Shown in pieces: positions 1 through 8,144 of a stretch of 64,000 bases of DNA (position 1 is the first letter of the stretch; every line of letters begins with the position of its first letter). A model generated the notes under the pieces. The model ran no database searches, was not told the DNA's origin, and saw only the letters and a program-made list of their open reading frames with translations. The translations under genes and the position numbers were made by a program. The stretch is from Robiginitomaculum antarcticum DSM 21748 (lineage in GTDB: Bacteria; Pseudomonadota; Alphaproteobacteria; Caulobacterales; Maricaulaceae), in the NCBI RefSeq assembly GCF_000365025.1, contig NZ_KB823011.1, forward strand, positions 764,621 to 828,620. Reading direction: 5' to 3'.

Positions 1-270
1 CACAGCGCGGCGATGGGTGGCGTCTATAAGCGCTTCAGCGCGGGAAAAAATATTAGGCGGCGGGCCGGTGAAATTCCAGTTTACGGCAGCGGCCATACTT
101 TCCGATAGGACAGTGCGCTCTGCGTCAGAATATTCAAGGGTCCGGGCGGGGCCGAAAGAAAGTATCCGCTCACCATCAGTCTCGATTATGGCCGCGTCCA
201 CCCCGTCCAGGGAGGTGCCGCTCATTAATCCGATCACTTTTATTCGTTTGGGCATGTATTTGATGCTCAT
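1..270 (-). CDS. anmK: Anhydro-N-acetylmuramic acid kinase, 5' part (truncated by window edge)
   Basis: The first 90 codons of a minus-strand gene running off the left edge. The translation begins [20 protein letters not shown] and continues LDGVDAA, the N-terminal glycine-rich signature of AnmK in the ASKHA fold. AnmK phosphorylates and opens 1,6-anhydro-MurNAc released by lytic transglycosylases, returning it to the cytoplasmic wall-recycling pathway. The start at 270 is the most upstream ATG; an ATG at 255 is an alternative. It is divergent from tyrS with 60 bp between the starts. The anmK/tyrS divergent arrangement is, to my knowledge, common in alphaproteobacteria. Identification is confident, but the catalytic Asp and C-terminal half lie outside the window. 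Confidence 0.9.
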   Translation of the reverse strand, partial: MSIKYMPKRIKVIGLMSGTSLDGVDAAIIETDGERILSFGPARTLEYSDAERTVLSESMAAAVNWNFTGPPPNIFSRAEALIDATHRRAV

Positions 271-330
271 TTGGCCTTTGACGTGTCGAGTCGCTTTGTT
301 ACACGGCTACCTTAGCTTTGGGAGAGTGCC

Positions 331-1593
331 ATGTCCGCTTATAAATCAGACCTGATGTCCGTTCTGACCCAGCGCGGCTATCTCTATCAATGCACGGATG
401 AGCAGGCGCTGGACAAGGCCGCGCATGACGGCACGTTGACCGGCTATATCGGCTTTGATTGCACAGCGCCCAGCCTGCATGTGGGCTCTATGGTCCAGAT
501 CATGATGCTGCGACGTCTGCAGCAAGCGGGTCACCGCCCGATTGTTCTTTTGGGCGGCGGCACGACCAAAGTCGGTGACCCGACGGATAAGGATAAATCG
601 CGCCCCATCCTGACCGATGAACAGATAGAAATTAACAAGGCCGGCATCCGTCAGGTCTTTGCCAAGCTGATTGATTTTGACGGCCCGAACGGTGCCGTCA
701 TGGTTGATAATGCAGACTGGCTCGACAAGCTGGGCTATGTCGAATTGCTGCGCGAATACGGTACGCATTTTACGGTTAACCGTATGGTTCAACTCGATAC
801 TGTGAAGCGCCGTCTCGAGACCGAACAGCCCATGACGTTTTTAGAGTTTAATTACTCCATCATGCAGAGCTATGATTTTTGCGAACTTAACCGCCGCTAT
901 GGCTGCACCTTGCAAATGGGCGGCTCTGACCAATGGGGCAATATTGTCAGCGGGGCCGATCTGACGCGCCGTAAAACGGGCAATATTTGTTATGGCTTTA
1001 CCACGCCGCTGATTACCACCGCCTCGGGCGGAAAAATGGGTAAAACAGCAGACGGCGCGGTTTGGCTGAATAATGAGGCTAATATTGACCCTCAATTTAC
1101 GCGCAGCCCTTATGAGTATTGGCAGTTTTGGCGCAATACCGAAGACGCCGATGTCGGCCGCTTCCTACGCCTGTTCACCGATGTGCCGCTGGACGAAATT
1201 GCTGTGTTAGAAGCGCTGGACGGCGCGGCGATTAACGAGGCCAAAGTGCGGCTGGCAAATGAGGCAACGACCATGCTGCACGGCTCGGACGCAGCCCGCG
1301 AGGCCGAGCAAACCGCCAAAACAACCTTTGAGCAAGGCGGAACAGCTGACGGCCTTCCCACCTTTGAGATCGCTGCCGCCGAGATCGAAACTATGGGCGT
1401 TTTAAACGCAGCCACGCTGGTCGGGCTGGCCGGATCAAACGGCGAAGCCCGCCGCCACATCAAAGCCGGCGCGCTAAAGATCAATGACGAAAAAGTTGGC
1501 AGCCACGAGGACACTTTGTCTGGCAAGCTGATTGACGGCGTCGTCAAAATCAGTGTGGGCAAGAAGAAACACGCGCTGATTAAGGCGGTCTAG
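331..1593 (+). CDS. tyrS: Tyrosyl-tRNA synthetase
   Basis: 420-aa class I aminoacyl-tRNA synthetase that charges tRNA-Tyr in the cytoplasm. The HIGH-type motif is HVGS at about residues 50-53. The tyrosine pocket is visible as YSIMQSYDF (about 175-183) and GGSDQWGNI (about 198-205). The KMSKS loop is KMGKT at about 235-239. An S4-like RNA-binding domain occupies about residues 355-418 and supplies tRNA anticodon-arm contacts. Length is normal for bacterial TyrS. The ATG at 331 has a GGAGAG Shine-Dalgarno at 321-326. It stands alone, divergent from anmK, and is followed by a long repeat-bearing gap with no clear terminator directly after its stop. Confidence 0.97.
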   Translation: MSAYKSDLMSVLTQRGYLYQCTDEQALDKAAHDGTLTGYIGFDCTAPSLHVGSMVQIMMLRRLQQAGHRPIVLLGGGTTKVGDPTDKDKSRPILTDEQIEINKAGIRQVFAKLIDFDGPNGAVMVDNADWLDKLGYVELLREYGTHFTVNRMVQLDTVKRRLETEQPMTFLEFNYSIMQSYDFCELNRRYGCTLQMGGSDQWGNIVSGADLTRRKTGNICYGFTTPLITTASGGKMGKTADGAVWLNNEANIDPQFTRSPYEYWQFWRNTEDADVGRFLRLFTDVPLDEIAVLEALDGAAINEAKVRLANEATTMLHGSDAAREAEQTAKTTFEQGGTADGLPTFEIAAAEIETMGVLNAATLVGLAGSNGEARRHIKAGALKINDEKVGSHEDTLSGKLIDGVVKISVGKKKHALIKAV

Positions 1594-1671
1594 TGGAGCA
1601 ATTTTGGTCCGGGCAAGGCTGTAATTCGCATAATATTGTGTGGATTAATAACCCTCACCTACCCACACCTA

Positions 1672-1817
1672 TGCGTCATCCTCGGGCCTGACCCGAGGAT
1701 CTATTTCTCCATTCAGGCCTGCGTGAGTAGGCATTAAACCGTTGGTTCAACACACTTATTTTTAACACGGCTCGACGACGCGCCGTGGATCCTCGGGTCA
1801 GGCCCGAGGATGACGCA
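1672..1817 (+). repeat. Paired-hairpin REP/MITE-like element, copy 1
   Basis: A 146-bp element bounded by a perfect 30-bp inverted repeat (1672-1701 and 1788-1817). Each arm is also a palindrome: 1678-1700 and 1789-1811 each form a 9-bp stem (atcctcggg/cccgaggat) with a 5-nt loop. The 86-bp interior resembles the interior of copy 2 at 59369-59511 read on the minus strand, sharing segments such as the run ending in aacacggc. It is non-coding; spurious translations of the arms give the peptide SSSGLTRGS. Hairpins with this core are, from memory, abundant between genes in many alphaproteobacteria. Whether it is mobile or regulatory cannot be told here. Confidence 0.85.
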
Positions 1818-2135
1818 GGTTGAGAATGGGGGGCGTGAACCGTTGATATATAAAGATACATCCCCGCCCCCTCAAGTCTCCCCTATCTTTAAACTGTCTC
1901 TTGTGGCGGGCCGGGTGTCGACGTTCGGAACTTATGAGAGATCGGTATTGGATTCGGGAGAAGTGGGGTTACGGCCTACGTCAAACGGGTTTGGGAGCAT
2001 TCTGCGCTGCGGAGTGTGACCTTAGCGAGAGCCGCGTATCGGCCGTGAGATATCGCCGCGAAGCTGACCCTTCGTAAAACATTTCTCTTCTGGTCTCCAT
2101 CGGAGGCTCAGCTTCGCGGATGAGTCCGCGCATTT
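1818..2135 (+). repeat. Conserved block next to REP copy 1; no gene in the tyrS-rpoZ gap
   Basis: Together with the REP element this fills most of the 711-bp gap between the convergent genes tyrS and rpoZ. No credible gene is present. It matches the minus strand of 59368-59070. A ccccgcc box lies 47 nt after the REP arm here (1862) and 48 nt after it there. An 18-nt segment (1880-1897 versus 59288-59305) matches at 17 positions. A small GCGGA-4-TCCGC hairpin occurs near the far end of both (2116-2129 and 59075-59088). Between these anchors similarity is patchy. The two copies therefore look like diverged members of one composite family. Confidence 0.6.
2056..2130. other. Potential structured element with two mutually exclusive hairpins
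   Basis: A perfect 12-bp inverted repeat (2056-2067 with 2108-2119) encloses a 40-nt loop. The right arm overlaps the left arm of a second perfect 6-bp hairpin (2115-2120 with 2125-2130, 4-nt loop), so both cannot form fully at once. On the plus strand it lies downstream of tyrS; on the minus strand it lies beyond the rpoZ terminator. No family is recognised. It could be a structured RNA, an attenuator-like fold or simply part of the repeat. Confidence 0.4.
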
Positions 2136-2222
2136 TAATTCCCCGCTCGTGCAGCGGCGAGACCGCCTCTTGTTTTTTGTGACGACCCGATGCGTCAGTA
2201 TGCGATTACGGCTGCGCGTAAT

Positions 2223-2252
2223 AAAAAAGCCGCCCTTAGCGGCGGCTTTTTA
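2223..2252. terminator. Bidirectional intrinsic terminator between tyrS and rpoZ
   Basis: An 11-bp stem AAAAAGCCGCC/GGCGGCTTTTT with a 6-nt loop. It is A-rich on the left and T-rich on the right, so it can act on either strand. It lies 53 nt beyond the rpoZ stop on the minus strand and downstream of tyrS on the plus strand. Confidence 0.85.
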
Positions 2253-2304
2253 AATTATGAGAGTGTCTTGTATCAAAATCCCTGCTTATGCGGAATTTTG
2301 ATGA

Positions 2305-2679
2305 TCAATACCGGTTGTCAGGGCCGTTATCACGATCACCTTGGAAAGCGCGGAGCAGTTCGTCAGCGTTCATTTCCGCAGGTTTTTCAGGCGCCTGTTC
2401 AATATTGCCGGCAATAACGACTTCGTCTTCATCATCTTTCAGATCATCATCAAGCAGGACGCGCTGCAGACCAACAACAAGGCTTTCGCGAAGGTCATCA
2501 AGATTAAGCGTTTCGGCGGCAAGCTCACGCAAGGACACGACCGGGGTCTTGTCATTATCACGGTCAACCGTCAGCGCAGAGCCGGCAGAGATGTTGCGCG
2601 AACGGTGCGCGGCCAAAAGAACGAGATCAAAGCGGTTGTCGATTTTGTCGATGCAATCTTCTACGGTAACGCGGGCCAT
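2305..2679 (-). CDS. rpoZ: DNA-directed RNA polymerase omega subunit
   Basis: 124-aa RNA polymerase omega subunit, which helps fold and assemble beta-prime into core enzyme. The N-terminus [20 protein letters not shown] and the following [12 protein letters not shown] segment are the conserved omega core. The C-terminal half is acidic ([10 protein letters not shown]), as is usual in alphaproteobacteria. The start at 2679 is chosen over the longer frame because it begins MARVTVEDC and has a GGAG about 8 nt upstream. It is monocistronic here: relA and smpB, frequent partners elsewhere, are not within the window. It ends in a strong hairpin terminator. Confidence 0.95.
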   Translation of the reverse strand: MARVTVEDCIDKIDNRFDLVLLAAHRSRNISAGSALTVDRDNDKTPVVSLRELAAETLNLDDLRESLVVGLQRVLLDDDLKDDEDEVVIAGNIEQAPEKPAEMNADELLRAFQGDRDNGPDNRY

Positions 2680-2891
2680 AAAGTCTCCAGTAAAAAAAAG
2701 GCGTGCAAGTGCATACACGCCGTATCAAGGCGCCGTATATAAAGCTGTGGATACAAATGCAAGCCTCGCAAGCTTTAGCTTATGCTATGACCTGCAAAAA
2801 GGCACGAAAAACGGGCATATTAACCTCTGCGTCCTTGAACCGCCCTGCACCGCACGCTTAACTTTACTGCTAATAGAAATGTGATTCGATT

Positions 2892-4913
2892 ATGGATGAT
2901 GAACCCCCAACAGAAGATATGTTCGGCGGCGAGGAAGATAAAAATAAAAATAAGGCCGAAGCTGCTTATTCCGGTAAAAATATCCGTGTCCTCAAAGGGC
3001 TGGAACCTGTCCGCCTGCGCCCGGGCATGTATATTGGCGGCACGGATGAGCGCGCTCTGCATCACCTCTTTGCCGAAGTCATTGACAATTCCATGGATGA
3101 AGCCGTCGCCGGACATGCCAGCCGTATTGAAGTTGATCTGAACGCCGAAGGCTACCTAACCGTAACCGATAACGGGCGCGGCATTCCCATTGATTCGCAT
3201 CCCGACCCTGAATTCAAAGGGAAATCCACGCTCGAAGTGATCATGACAGAACTTCATTCCGGCGGTAAATTTGACAGTGACGCTTACGAGACTTCCGGCG
3301 GACTGCACGGCGTCGGCGTCTCTGTCGTCAATGCGCTGGCCGACCATTTAATTGTAGAAGTCGCGCGGTCCAAAGAAATCTACCGTCAGGAATTCTCGCG
3401 CGGCGTGCCGCAGGGCAAATTGGTCAAGATCGGTGATACGCCAAACCGGCGCGGCACAAAACTGAGCTTCCATCCTGATCCTGAGATTTTCGGGCCTAAA
3501 GCGCGGTTCAAGCCCGCTAGAATTTTTCGCATGGCGCGCGCCAAAGCCTATCTACAGCCCGGCGTGGAAATCCGCTGGTCGTGTGATCCGTCCTTGGTCG
3601 AAAAGCTTGACGCTGTTCCGTCAGAGGCTGTTTTTCACTTTCCGGGCGGGCTGGCAGATTTTCTAGCCGAAACCATGGGTAAAAAGGCCCGCGTCGTGCC
3701 TGAAATTTTTGCGGGGCGCACGGAGAAATCCAGCGGCCACGGACGCGTGGAATGGGCCGTGGCGTGGAGCCCGTCCGGGTTTGGGGAAGCCGACAGTCTT
3801 ATCCGCTCTTATGCCAACACAGTCCCTACGGCAGGCGGCGGCACGCATGAAGCGGGCCTGCGTGCAGCGCTAACCAAAGGCCTTCGGGCCTATGCTGATC
3901 TGTCCGGCATGGGTAAAAAGGCCGGTATTGTGACGCCCGATGACGTCATGGGCAGCGCCGGCGCGCTGATTTCCGTCTTCATCTCTGAGCCCCAATTCCA
4001 AGGCCAGACCAAAGACCGTTTGTCTAATGCCGGAGTGACGCGCATCGTCGAAAACGCTGTGCGCGACCCGTTCGATATTTGGCTGGGCAGCCGTCCAAAA
4101 GAAGCGACGCAGCTTTTAGAATGGGTGATTGAGAAGGCGGAAGCGCGCATTAAACGCCGCAAACAGCGCGATATATCCCGCAAAAGCGCGACCAAGCGCC
4201 TTCGCTTGCCCGGCAAATTGGCGGACTGCTCCAATAAGGACGCGGCCGGCACTGAGCTTTTCATTGTCGAAGGTGACAGTGCGGGCGGAAGCGCGAAACA
4301 GGCGCGCAATCGCAAGACGCAGGCCATATTACCTCTGAAGGGTAAAATCCTCAATGTGGAGAGCGCGAGCGCTGATAAAATCTCGCGTAATGCCGAGATT
4401 AATGATCTGTCCACCGCGCTGGGCGTCGGCATTGGCAAAAAATTCGATATTGAAGATTTACGCTATGAGCGCGTGATCATTATGACCGATGCTGATGTGG
4501 ACGGCGCGCATATTGCCGCCCTGCTGATTACATTTTTCTTCCGCTATATGCCCGAACTCCTTGAGCAAGGGCGGCTCTATATGGCTCTGCCGCCACTCTT
4601 TCGCATTACGCAGGGCGGTAAATCGATCTATGCTTCCGATGAGGCGCATAAAAACGAGCTCCTGGCAACAGAATTTGCCGGACGCGGAAAAATTGAAATT
4701 GGCCGGTTTAAAGGTCTGGGCGAAATGATGCCTGCGCAACTTAAAGAAACGACAATGAACCCGGAAAGTCGAACATTGGCGCGCATCACGGTGGACGAGG
4801 AAAATATGCCTTCGACCGAAGCGCTGGTTCAGACCCTGATGGGAAAGCGGGCTGATTTGCGCTATCAATTTATTCAGGACAATGCCGAATTTGTTGAAGA
4901 TCTGGACGTATAA
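2892..4913 (+). CDS. parE: DNA topoisomerase IV subunit B
   Basis: 673-aa ATPase subunit of topoisomerase IV, which with ParC decatenates daughter chromosomes. The GHKL ATPase domain shows the catalytic Glu and Mg-binding Asn in EVIDNSMDE (E62, N66), GRGIPID at 95-101 and GGLHGVGVSVVN at about 136-147. The TOPRIM domain has VEGDSAGGSA (about 459-468) and DADVDG (533-538), whose acidic residues bind the catalytic Mg. The compact C-terminus and the AQLKETTMNPESR motif near the end fit ParE; length is like Caulobacter-type ParE and shorter than most GyrB. No strong Shine-Dalgarno precedes the ATG. GyrB is the main alternative, but ParE is favoured by the degree of divergence and the lack of recF/dnaN neighbours. 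Confidence 0.85.
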   Translation: MDDEPPTEDMFGGEEDKNKNKAEAAYSGKNIRVLKGLEPVRLRPGMYIGGTDERALHHLFAEVIDNSMDEAVAGHASRIEVDLNAEGYLTVTDNGRGIPIDSHPDPEFKGKSTLEVIMTELHSGGKFDSDAYETSGGLHGVGVSVVNALADHLIVEVARSKEIYRQEFSRGVPQGKLVKIGDTPNRRGTKLSFHPDPEIFGPKARFKPARIFRMARAKAYLQPGVEIRWSCDPSLVEKLDAVPSEAVFHFPGGLADFLAETMGKKARVVPEIFAGRTEKSSGHGRVEWAVAWSPSGFGEADSLIRSYANTVPTAGGGTHEAGLRAALTKGLRAYADLSGMGKKAGIVTPDDVMGSAGALISVFISEPQFQGQTKDRLSNAGVTRIVENAVRDPFDIWLGSRPKEATQLLEWVIEKAEARIKRRKQRDISRKSATKRLRLPGKLADCSNKDAAGTELFIVEGDSAGGSAKQARNRKTQAILPLKGKILNVESASADKISRNAEINDLSTALGVGIGKKFDIEDLRYERVIIMTDADVDGAHIAALLITFFFRYMPELLEQGRLYMALPPLFRITQGGKSIYASDEAHKNELLATEFAGRGKIEIGRFKGLGEMMPAQLKETTMNPESRTLARITVDEENMPSTEALVQTLMGKRADLRYQFIQDNAEFVEDLDV

Positions 4914-5031
4914 TCTGCGCCTAATGTCGCCCTGACTGCACCTTAATCTTACATTCATCCAAAATATCGTTAACCCGCCGCAACCGCCTTCAAAGCACCT
5001 GTAATGGCGGCGCAATTTATTGGAGATTTTA

Positions 5032-5772
5032 ATGCATAAATATATCATCAGCGCCGCGATTGCCGCGCTTGTTACCGCCCCTGCTTTTGGACAGGATGAT
5101 GGCTGGAGCGGAGAAGCCAGCCTGTCGGGCAATGCGACAACCGGCAATACAGAGACGACCGATCTCGGCATTGGTTTGGCATTACAACGCCAGTCCGGGG
5201 TTTGGCGTAATAAATTTGATGCCACAGTGGATTATGGCACTGTCAATGATCAGGATACGAAAAACCGCCTCTTTCTCGGCTATCAACTGGACCGCGACAT
5301 CAACGAACATGTATATGTTTTCGGAACCGGCGATTATTTCAAAGATGATTTCGGATCATACCAAAATGGCTATTTTGTCGGTGCCGGCGCAGGCTATCAT
5401 GCGCTGAAAAGCGAGCCTACATTCTGGGATTTGGAAGCAGCGCTTGGGTATCGCAACCAAGAAACACGCGAAACCGGCATCTTTGGACAGCCCGGATATA
5501 TCGATAGCGAGAGTGTCGGTGAAGCGGCCCTGCGCGGTTCGTCCGATTTTAAATATAATTTCAATGAGGCCGTAAGCTTTTACAACAAAACCGAAGTTAT
5601 CACCTCATCATCGGACACGTATTTATGGAACGATATTGGGATTTCAGCTAATCTGATGGGTAATCTGTCGGCGAAATTCGGCTACCGCGTCGATTATCAC
5701 ACTGATGTTCCTGTCGGCGTCGAGCAGACTGATACAGTCACGCGTATCGCGCTGGTCTACGCAATTAATTAG
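5032..5772 (+). CDS. DUF481/YdiY-family outer-membrane beta-barrel protein
   Basis: 246-aa secreted protein. A signal peptide is clear (MHKYIISAAIAALVTAPAFG, cleavage near residue 20). The mature part alternates hydrophobic and polar residues in strands typical of a small beta-barrel. It contains the SGNATTGNTETTDLGIGLAL start and the C-terminal VTRIALVYAIN strand of the DUF481 family. E. coli YdiY, described as salt-induced, belongs here; transport or structural function is unknown. The ATG at 5032 is preceded by GGAG (5022-5025); an upstream in-frame ATG at 5020 lacks one. It is probably transcribed separately from parE (118-bp gap) and interlocks with folK by a 4-nt stop overlap. Confidence 0.8.
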   Translation: MHKYIISAAIAALVTAPAFGQDDGWSGEASLSGNATTGNTETTDLGIGLALQRQSGVWRNKFDATVDYGTVNDQDTKNRLFLGYQLDRDINEHVYVFGTGDYFKDDFGSYQNGYFVGAGAGYHALKSEPTFWDLEAALGYRNQETRETGIFGQPGYIDSESVGEAALRGSSDFKYNFNEAVSFYNKTEVITSSSDTYLWNDIGISANLMGNLSAKFGYRVDYHTDVPVGVEQTDTVTRIALVYAIN

Positions 5773-6281
5773 GGTCTCGGCACACAGCTTAGTCCATCAT
5801 CGCTTGGGAGGCGGGCAATCGCCTCCCATATAGACATCCCGCTTTCGGGGTGTCTCCAGTCCGGCGAAATCTGCGCCAGCGGAAACAAAACAAAAGCCCG
5901 GTCTGTCATGCGCGGATGGGGTAAAGTTAAATCGCCAGTTTTAAGTTGAAGACCGTTATAGTCGATAATATCCAAATCGATAACGCGCGGCGCATTTTTC
6001 TGTGACGCCTCGCGGCCCATTTCACGCTCAATGGATTTAAGCGTTTTCAGTAAGTCCTCCGGCAACAGATCGGTTTCGACTTTCCAGACCGCATTAACAA
6101 AATTCGGATAGCCCCGCCCCGATGGCCATGACGGACTTTGCCACAGCCGGCTTTTATGGGTTATTACAATACCTAACCGGCGCATTTGCCCGGCCGCATA
6201 TTCAAAGCTCTGCGCAGGCGCGCGTGTCACACCTTTGATAAGGCTTGGCATATTGGCCCCGATTGCGATAAAGACAGACAT
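5769..6281 (-). CDS. folK: 2-amino-4-hydroxy-6-hydroxymethyldihydropteridine pyrophosphokinase (HPPK)
   Basis: 170-aa folate-biosynthesis enzyme that transfers pyrophosphate from ATP to 6-hydroxymethyl-dihydropterin, giving the substrate for FolP. Recognisable HPPK elements are the N-terminal FIAIGANMPS, the RLWQSPSWPSGRGYPNFVNA segment, the Mg-binding APRVIDLDIIDYNG loop with its DxD pair, and LTLPHPRMTDRAFVLFPL. FolK is usually next to folB/folP; here it stands alone between a DUF481 gene and a divergent NYN-domain gene, with starts 39 bp apart. Its TAA shares the bases TTAG with the TAG of the convergent DUF481 gene. folA lies at 43.0 kb, so folate genes are scattered. Confidence 0.93.
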   Translation of the reverse strand: MSVFIAIGANMPSLIKGVTRAPAQSFEYAAGQMRRLGIVITHKSRLWQSPSWPSGRGYPNFVNAVWKVETDLLPEDLLKTLKSIEREMGREASQKNAPRVIDLDIIDYNGLQLKTGDLTLPHPRMTDRAFVLFPLAQISPDWRHPESGMSIWEAIARLPSDDGLSCVPRP

Positions 6282-6320
6282 ATTTTTCGCTTTATATTTT
6301 AAAAATTATTAGAGGACAAA

Positions 6321-6905
6321 ATGGCATTTTATACAGACGAGAAAATCGCCCTTTTTATTGACGGAGCCAATCTTTATTCCGCAGCAAAATCAATGGATTT
6401 TGATATTGATTACAAAAAGCTCCTTGACGTTTTTCGCTCCCGCGGACGATTGATCCGCGCCTATTATTACACAGCTACGATTGAGCGCGACGATTATTCT
6501 GCGCTTCGTCCCCTCCTCGATTGGCTCGACTATAACGGTTATCACGTTGTAACCAAGCCCGCCAAAGAATTTGTCGACCGCGAAGGCCGCAAGCGCACCA
6601 AAGGCAATATGGACATGGAAATGGCTGTCGACATGCTCGATATAGCAGACCATATAGATCACATTGTTTTGTTCTCCGGCGACGGAGATTTTCGCGCCAT
6701 TGTTAAAGCGGTTCAAGCCAAGGGCTGCCGCGTTACCGTGGTGAGCAGCCAAAAAACAAAGCCGCCCATGCTCGCCGATGAGCTGCGCCGGCAAGCTGAT
6801 AATATCATCGATATGGCCGATATGGCCGATATGGTCGGCCGCGCCCGCCGCGCCCATGGCGACTTGCCAATGGTCGAGCCTGATGATGACGATTATCATG
6901 AATAA
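6321..6905 (+). CDS. NYN-domain (LabA/DUF88-type) putative nuclease
   Basis: 194-aa PIN-like fold NYN protein. Acidic residues expected to bind catalytic Mg are visible as FIDGAN (D14), GNMDMEMAVDM (D98) and FSGDGDF (D121, D123), in the order of the family. Relatives include LabA and, more distantly, eukaryotic MARF1/Limkain NYN domains; most bacterial members are presumed RNases without known substrates. The tail carries DMADMADMV from three near-identical 9-nt tandem repeats (6810-6836), then a DDDDYHE acidic end. GAGG upstream supports the ATG. Its stop overlaps the start of the downstream uracil-DNA glycosylase by 8 nt, implying translational coupling. Confidence 0.88.
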   Translation: MAFYTDEKIALFIDGANLYSAAKSMDFDIDYKKLLDVFRSRGRLIRAYYYTATIERDDYSALRPLLDWLDYNGYHVVTKPAKEFVDREGRKRTKGNMDMEMAVDMLDIADHIDHIVLFSGDGDFRAIVKAVQAKGCRVTVVSSQKTKPPMLADELRRQADNIIDMADMADMVGRARRAHGDLPMVEPDDDDYHE

Positions 6906-7545
6906 TGCCGCCTTTACCGAGCCCCCGCGTAATTGTGCCCGGTGTCCGCGCCTGCGCGCGTTTTTGCTGGATCTGCGCGCGCAGTATCCGGATTGGCATA
7001 ATGCGCCTGTCCCGAGTTTTGGTGACCCAGAGGCCGCGCTTTTGATCATCGGTCTTGCGCCGGGCATGCAGGGCGCAAACCGCACGGGCCGTCCTTTTAC
7101 CGGCGACTGGGCGGGCGATCTGCTTTATGCGGCGATAAATGAATATGGATTTAGTGAAGGCACATACGGCGCCGAACCCGATGATGGGCTCCGACTAACC
7201 GGTGCAATGATCACCAATGCCGTGCGCTGCTTACCGCCGCAAAACAAACCCGTCGGCGCGGAGATCAATACATGTCGTCCGTTTTTGGTCGATCAGATAG
7301 AGGCAATGCGCAGCCTGAAAGCCTTATTATGTTTGGGCAAGATTTCCCATGACAGCACGATCCGTGCATTTGGACTTCGTCTGAAAGATTATCCCTTCGG
7401 GCATCACGTCATATATGATTTGCCAAACGGGCTGAGGCTTTATTCAAGCTATCATTGCTCGCGATACAACACGAATACGAAGCGATTGACCGAAGACATG
7501 TTCTACGGCGTTTTCACAGATATCAGGGCGTATTTAAAACGTTAG
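6898..7545 (+). CDS. Family 5 (UDGb-type) iron-sulfur uracil-DNA glycosylase
   Basis: 215-aa base-excision repair enzyme that removes uracil, and in family 5 often hypoxanthine or other deaminated bases, from DNA. Motif A is GLAPGMQGANRTGRPFTGD (52-70), matching family 5 and lacking the Glu/Asp typical of family 4. Motif C is HCSRYNTNTKR (H186). Four cysteines (C13, C16, C111, C126) have the spacing of the 4Fe-4S cluster. The ATG at 6898 overlaps the NYN gene stop; in-frame sequence upstream of it is an alternative frame of the NYN tail. Its TAG interlocks with the TAA of dksA. Genomic pairing with an NYN protein is unusual. Confidence 0.88.
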   Translation: MNNAAFTEPPRNCARCPRLRAFLLDLRAQYPDWHNAPVPSFGDPEAALLIIGLAPGMQGANRTGRPFTGDWAGDLLYAAINEYGFSEGTYGAEPDDGLRLTGAMITNAVRCLPPQNKPVGAEINTCRPFLVDQIEAMRSLKALLCLGKISHDSTIRAFGLRLKDYPFGHHVIYDLPNGLRLYSSYHCSRYNTNTKRLTEDMFYGVFTDIRAYLKR

Positions 7546-7973
7546 CCCGCGCGGGTACGTTCCCCGCGCTCATGCGTTTCCTGCGCTTCAATGGACAGAG
7601 TCGCAATCGGACGTGCATCAAGACGTTTGACATCAATCTCGTCGCCGGTCTCTTCGCAAAGACCATATGTACCATGTTCTATTTTGCGCAGCGCTTTGTC
7701 GATCTTGTTGATAAGCTTACGCTGGCGATCCCGCGAGCGCAGCTCCAAATGCCGGTCAGCAGTCGCAGACGCACGGTCCAGACTGTCCGGATGGGACATG
7801 CTGTCCTCTTTGAGCGAGCTCATCGTGTCTTGTGTTTGCGTAAGTATATCGGCTTTCCATTCCAGAAGTTTCTGGCGGAAATATTCGCGCTGAACAGGGT
7901 TCATAAACGCTTCATCTGCCGTTGGCGCATAGCCTTCGGGAACAGTAACACTATTTGTATTCGCAGCCGTCAT
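7542..7973 (-). CDS. dksA: RNA polymerase-binding transcription factor DksA
   Basis: 143-aa DksA, which enters the RNA polymerase secondary channel and with ppGpp adjusts initiation. A long coiled coil spans about residues 28-100. The tip carries D66-R67-A68, equivalent to the functionally critical D-R-A of the E. coli protein. The C-terminal globular segment reads YGLCEETGDEIDVKRLDARP, with only one cysteine (C106) where E. coli DksA has a four-Cys zinc finger. Reduced-cysteine DksA is known in other proteobacteria. It is divergent from the MoxR gene and tail-to-tail with the UDG gene. Confidence 0.93.
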   Translation of the reverse strand: MTAANTNSVTVPEGYAPTADEAFMNPVQREYFRQKLLEWKADILTQTQDTMSSLKEDSMSHPDSLDRASATADRHLELRSRDRQRKLINKIDKALRKIEHGTYGLCEETGDEIDVKRLDARPIATLSIEAQETHERGERTRAG

Positions 7974-8144
7974 GATCTACCCCATCAATGCGTCTCTCTC
8001 GAGGGCGCATTAGCGGTGAGAATCGATTTTAACAACTGATTTCTGCAGTCATACAGCGCGGCCTGCCCGCTATACACTACAAGATGATTGAAACCGCGCA
8101 ATCCCGCCGCTATGAGCGCGAAGAAATTAATACAGGACGTTATT

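Noticed and set aside
1676-1861. 61-codon minus-strand frame over REP copy 1
   Set aside because: The peptide containing SSSGLTRGS is a translation of the palindromic repeat arm, also seen over copy 2; not a protein gene.
6778-6897. Upstream extension of the UDG frame inside the NYN gene
   Set aside because: The translation (repeating WPIWPIW) is an out-of-frame reading of the NYN tandem repeat; the ATG at 6898 gives the normal family start.
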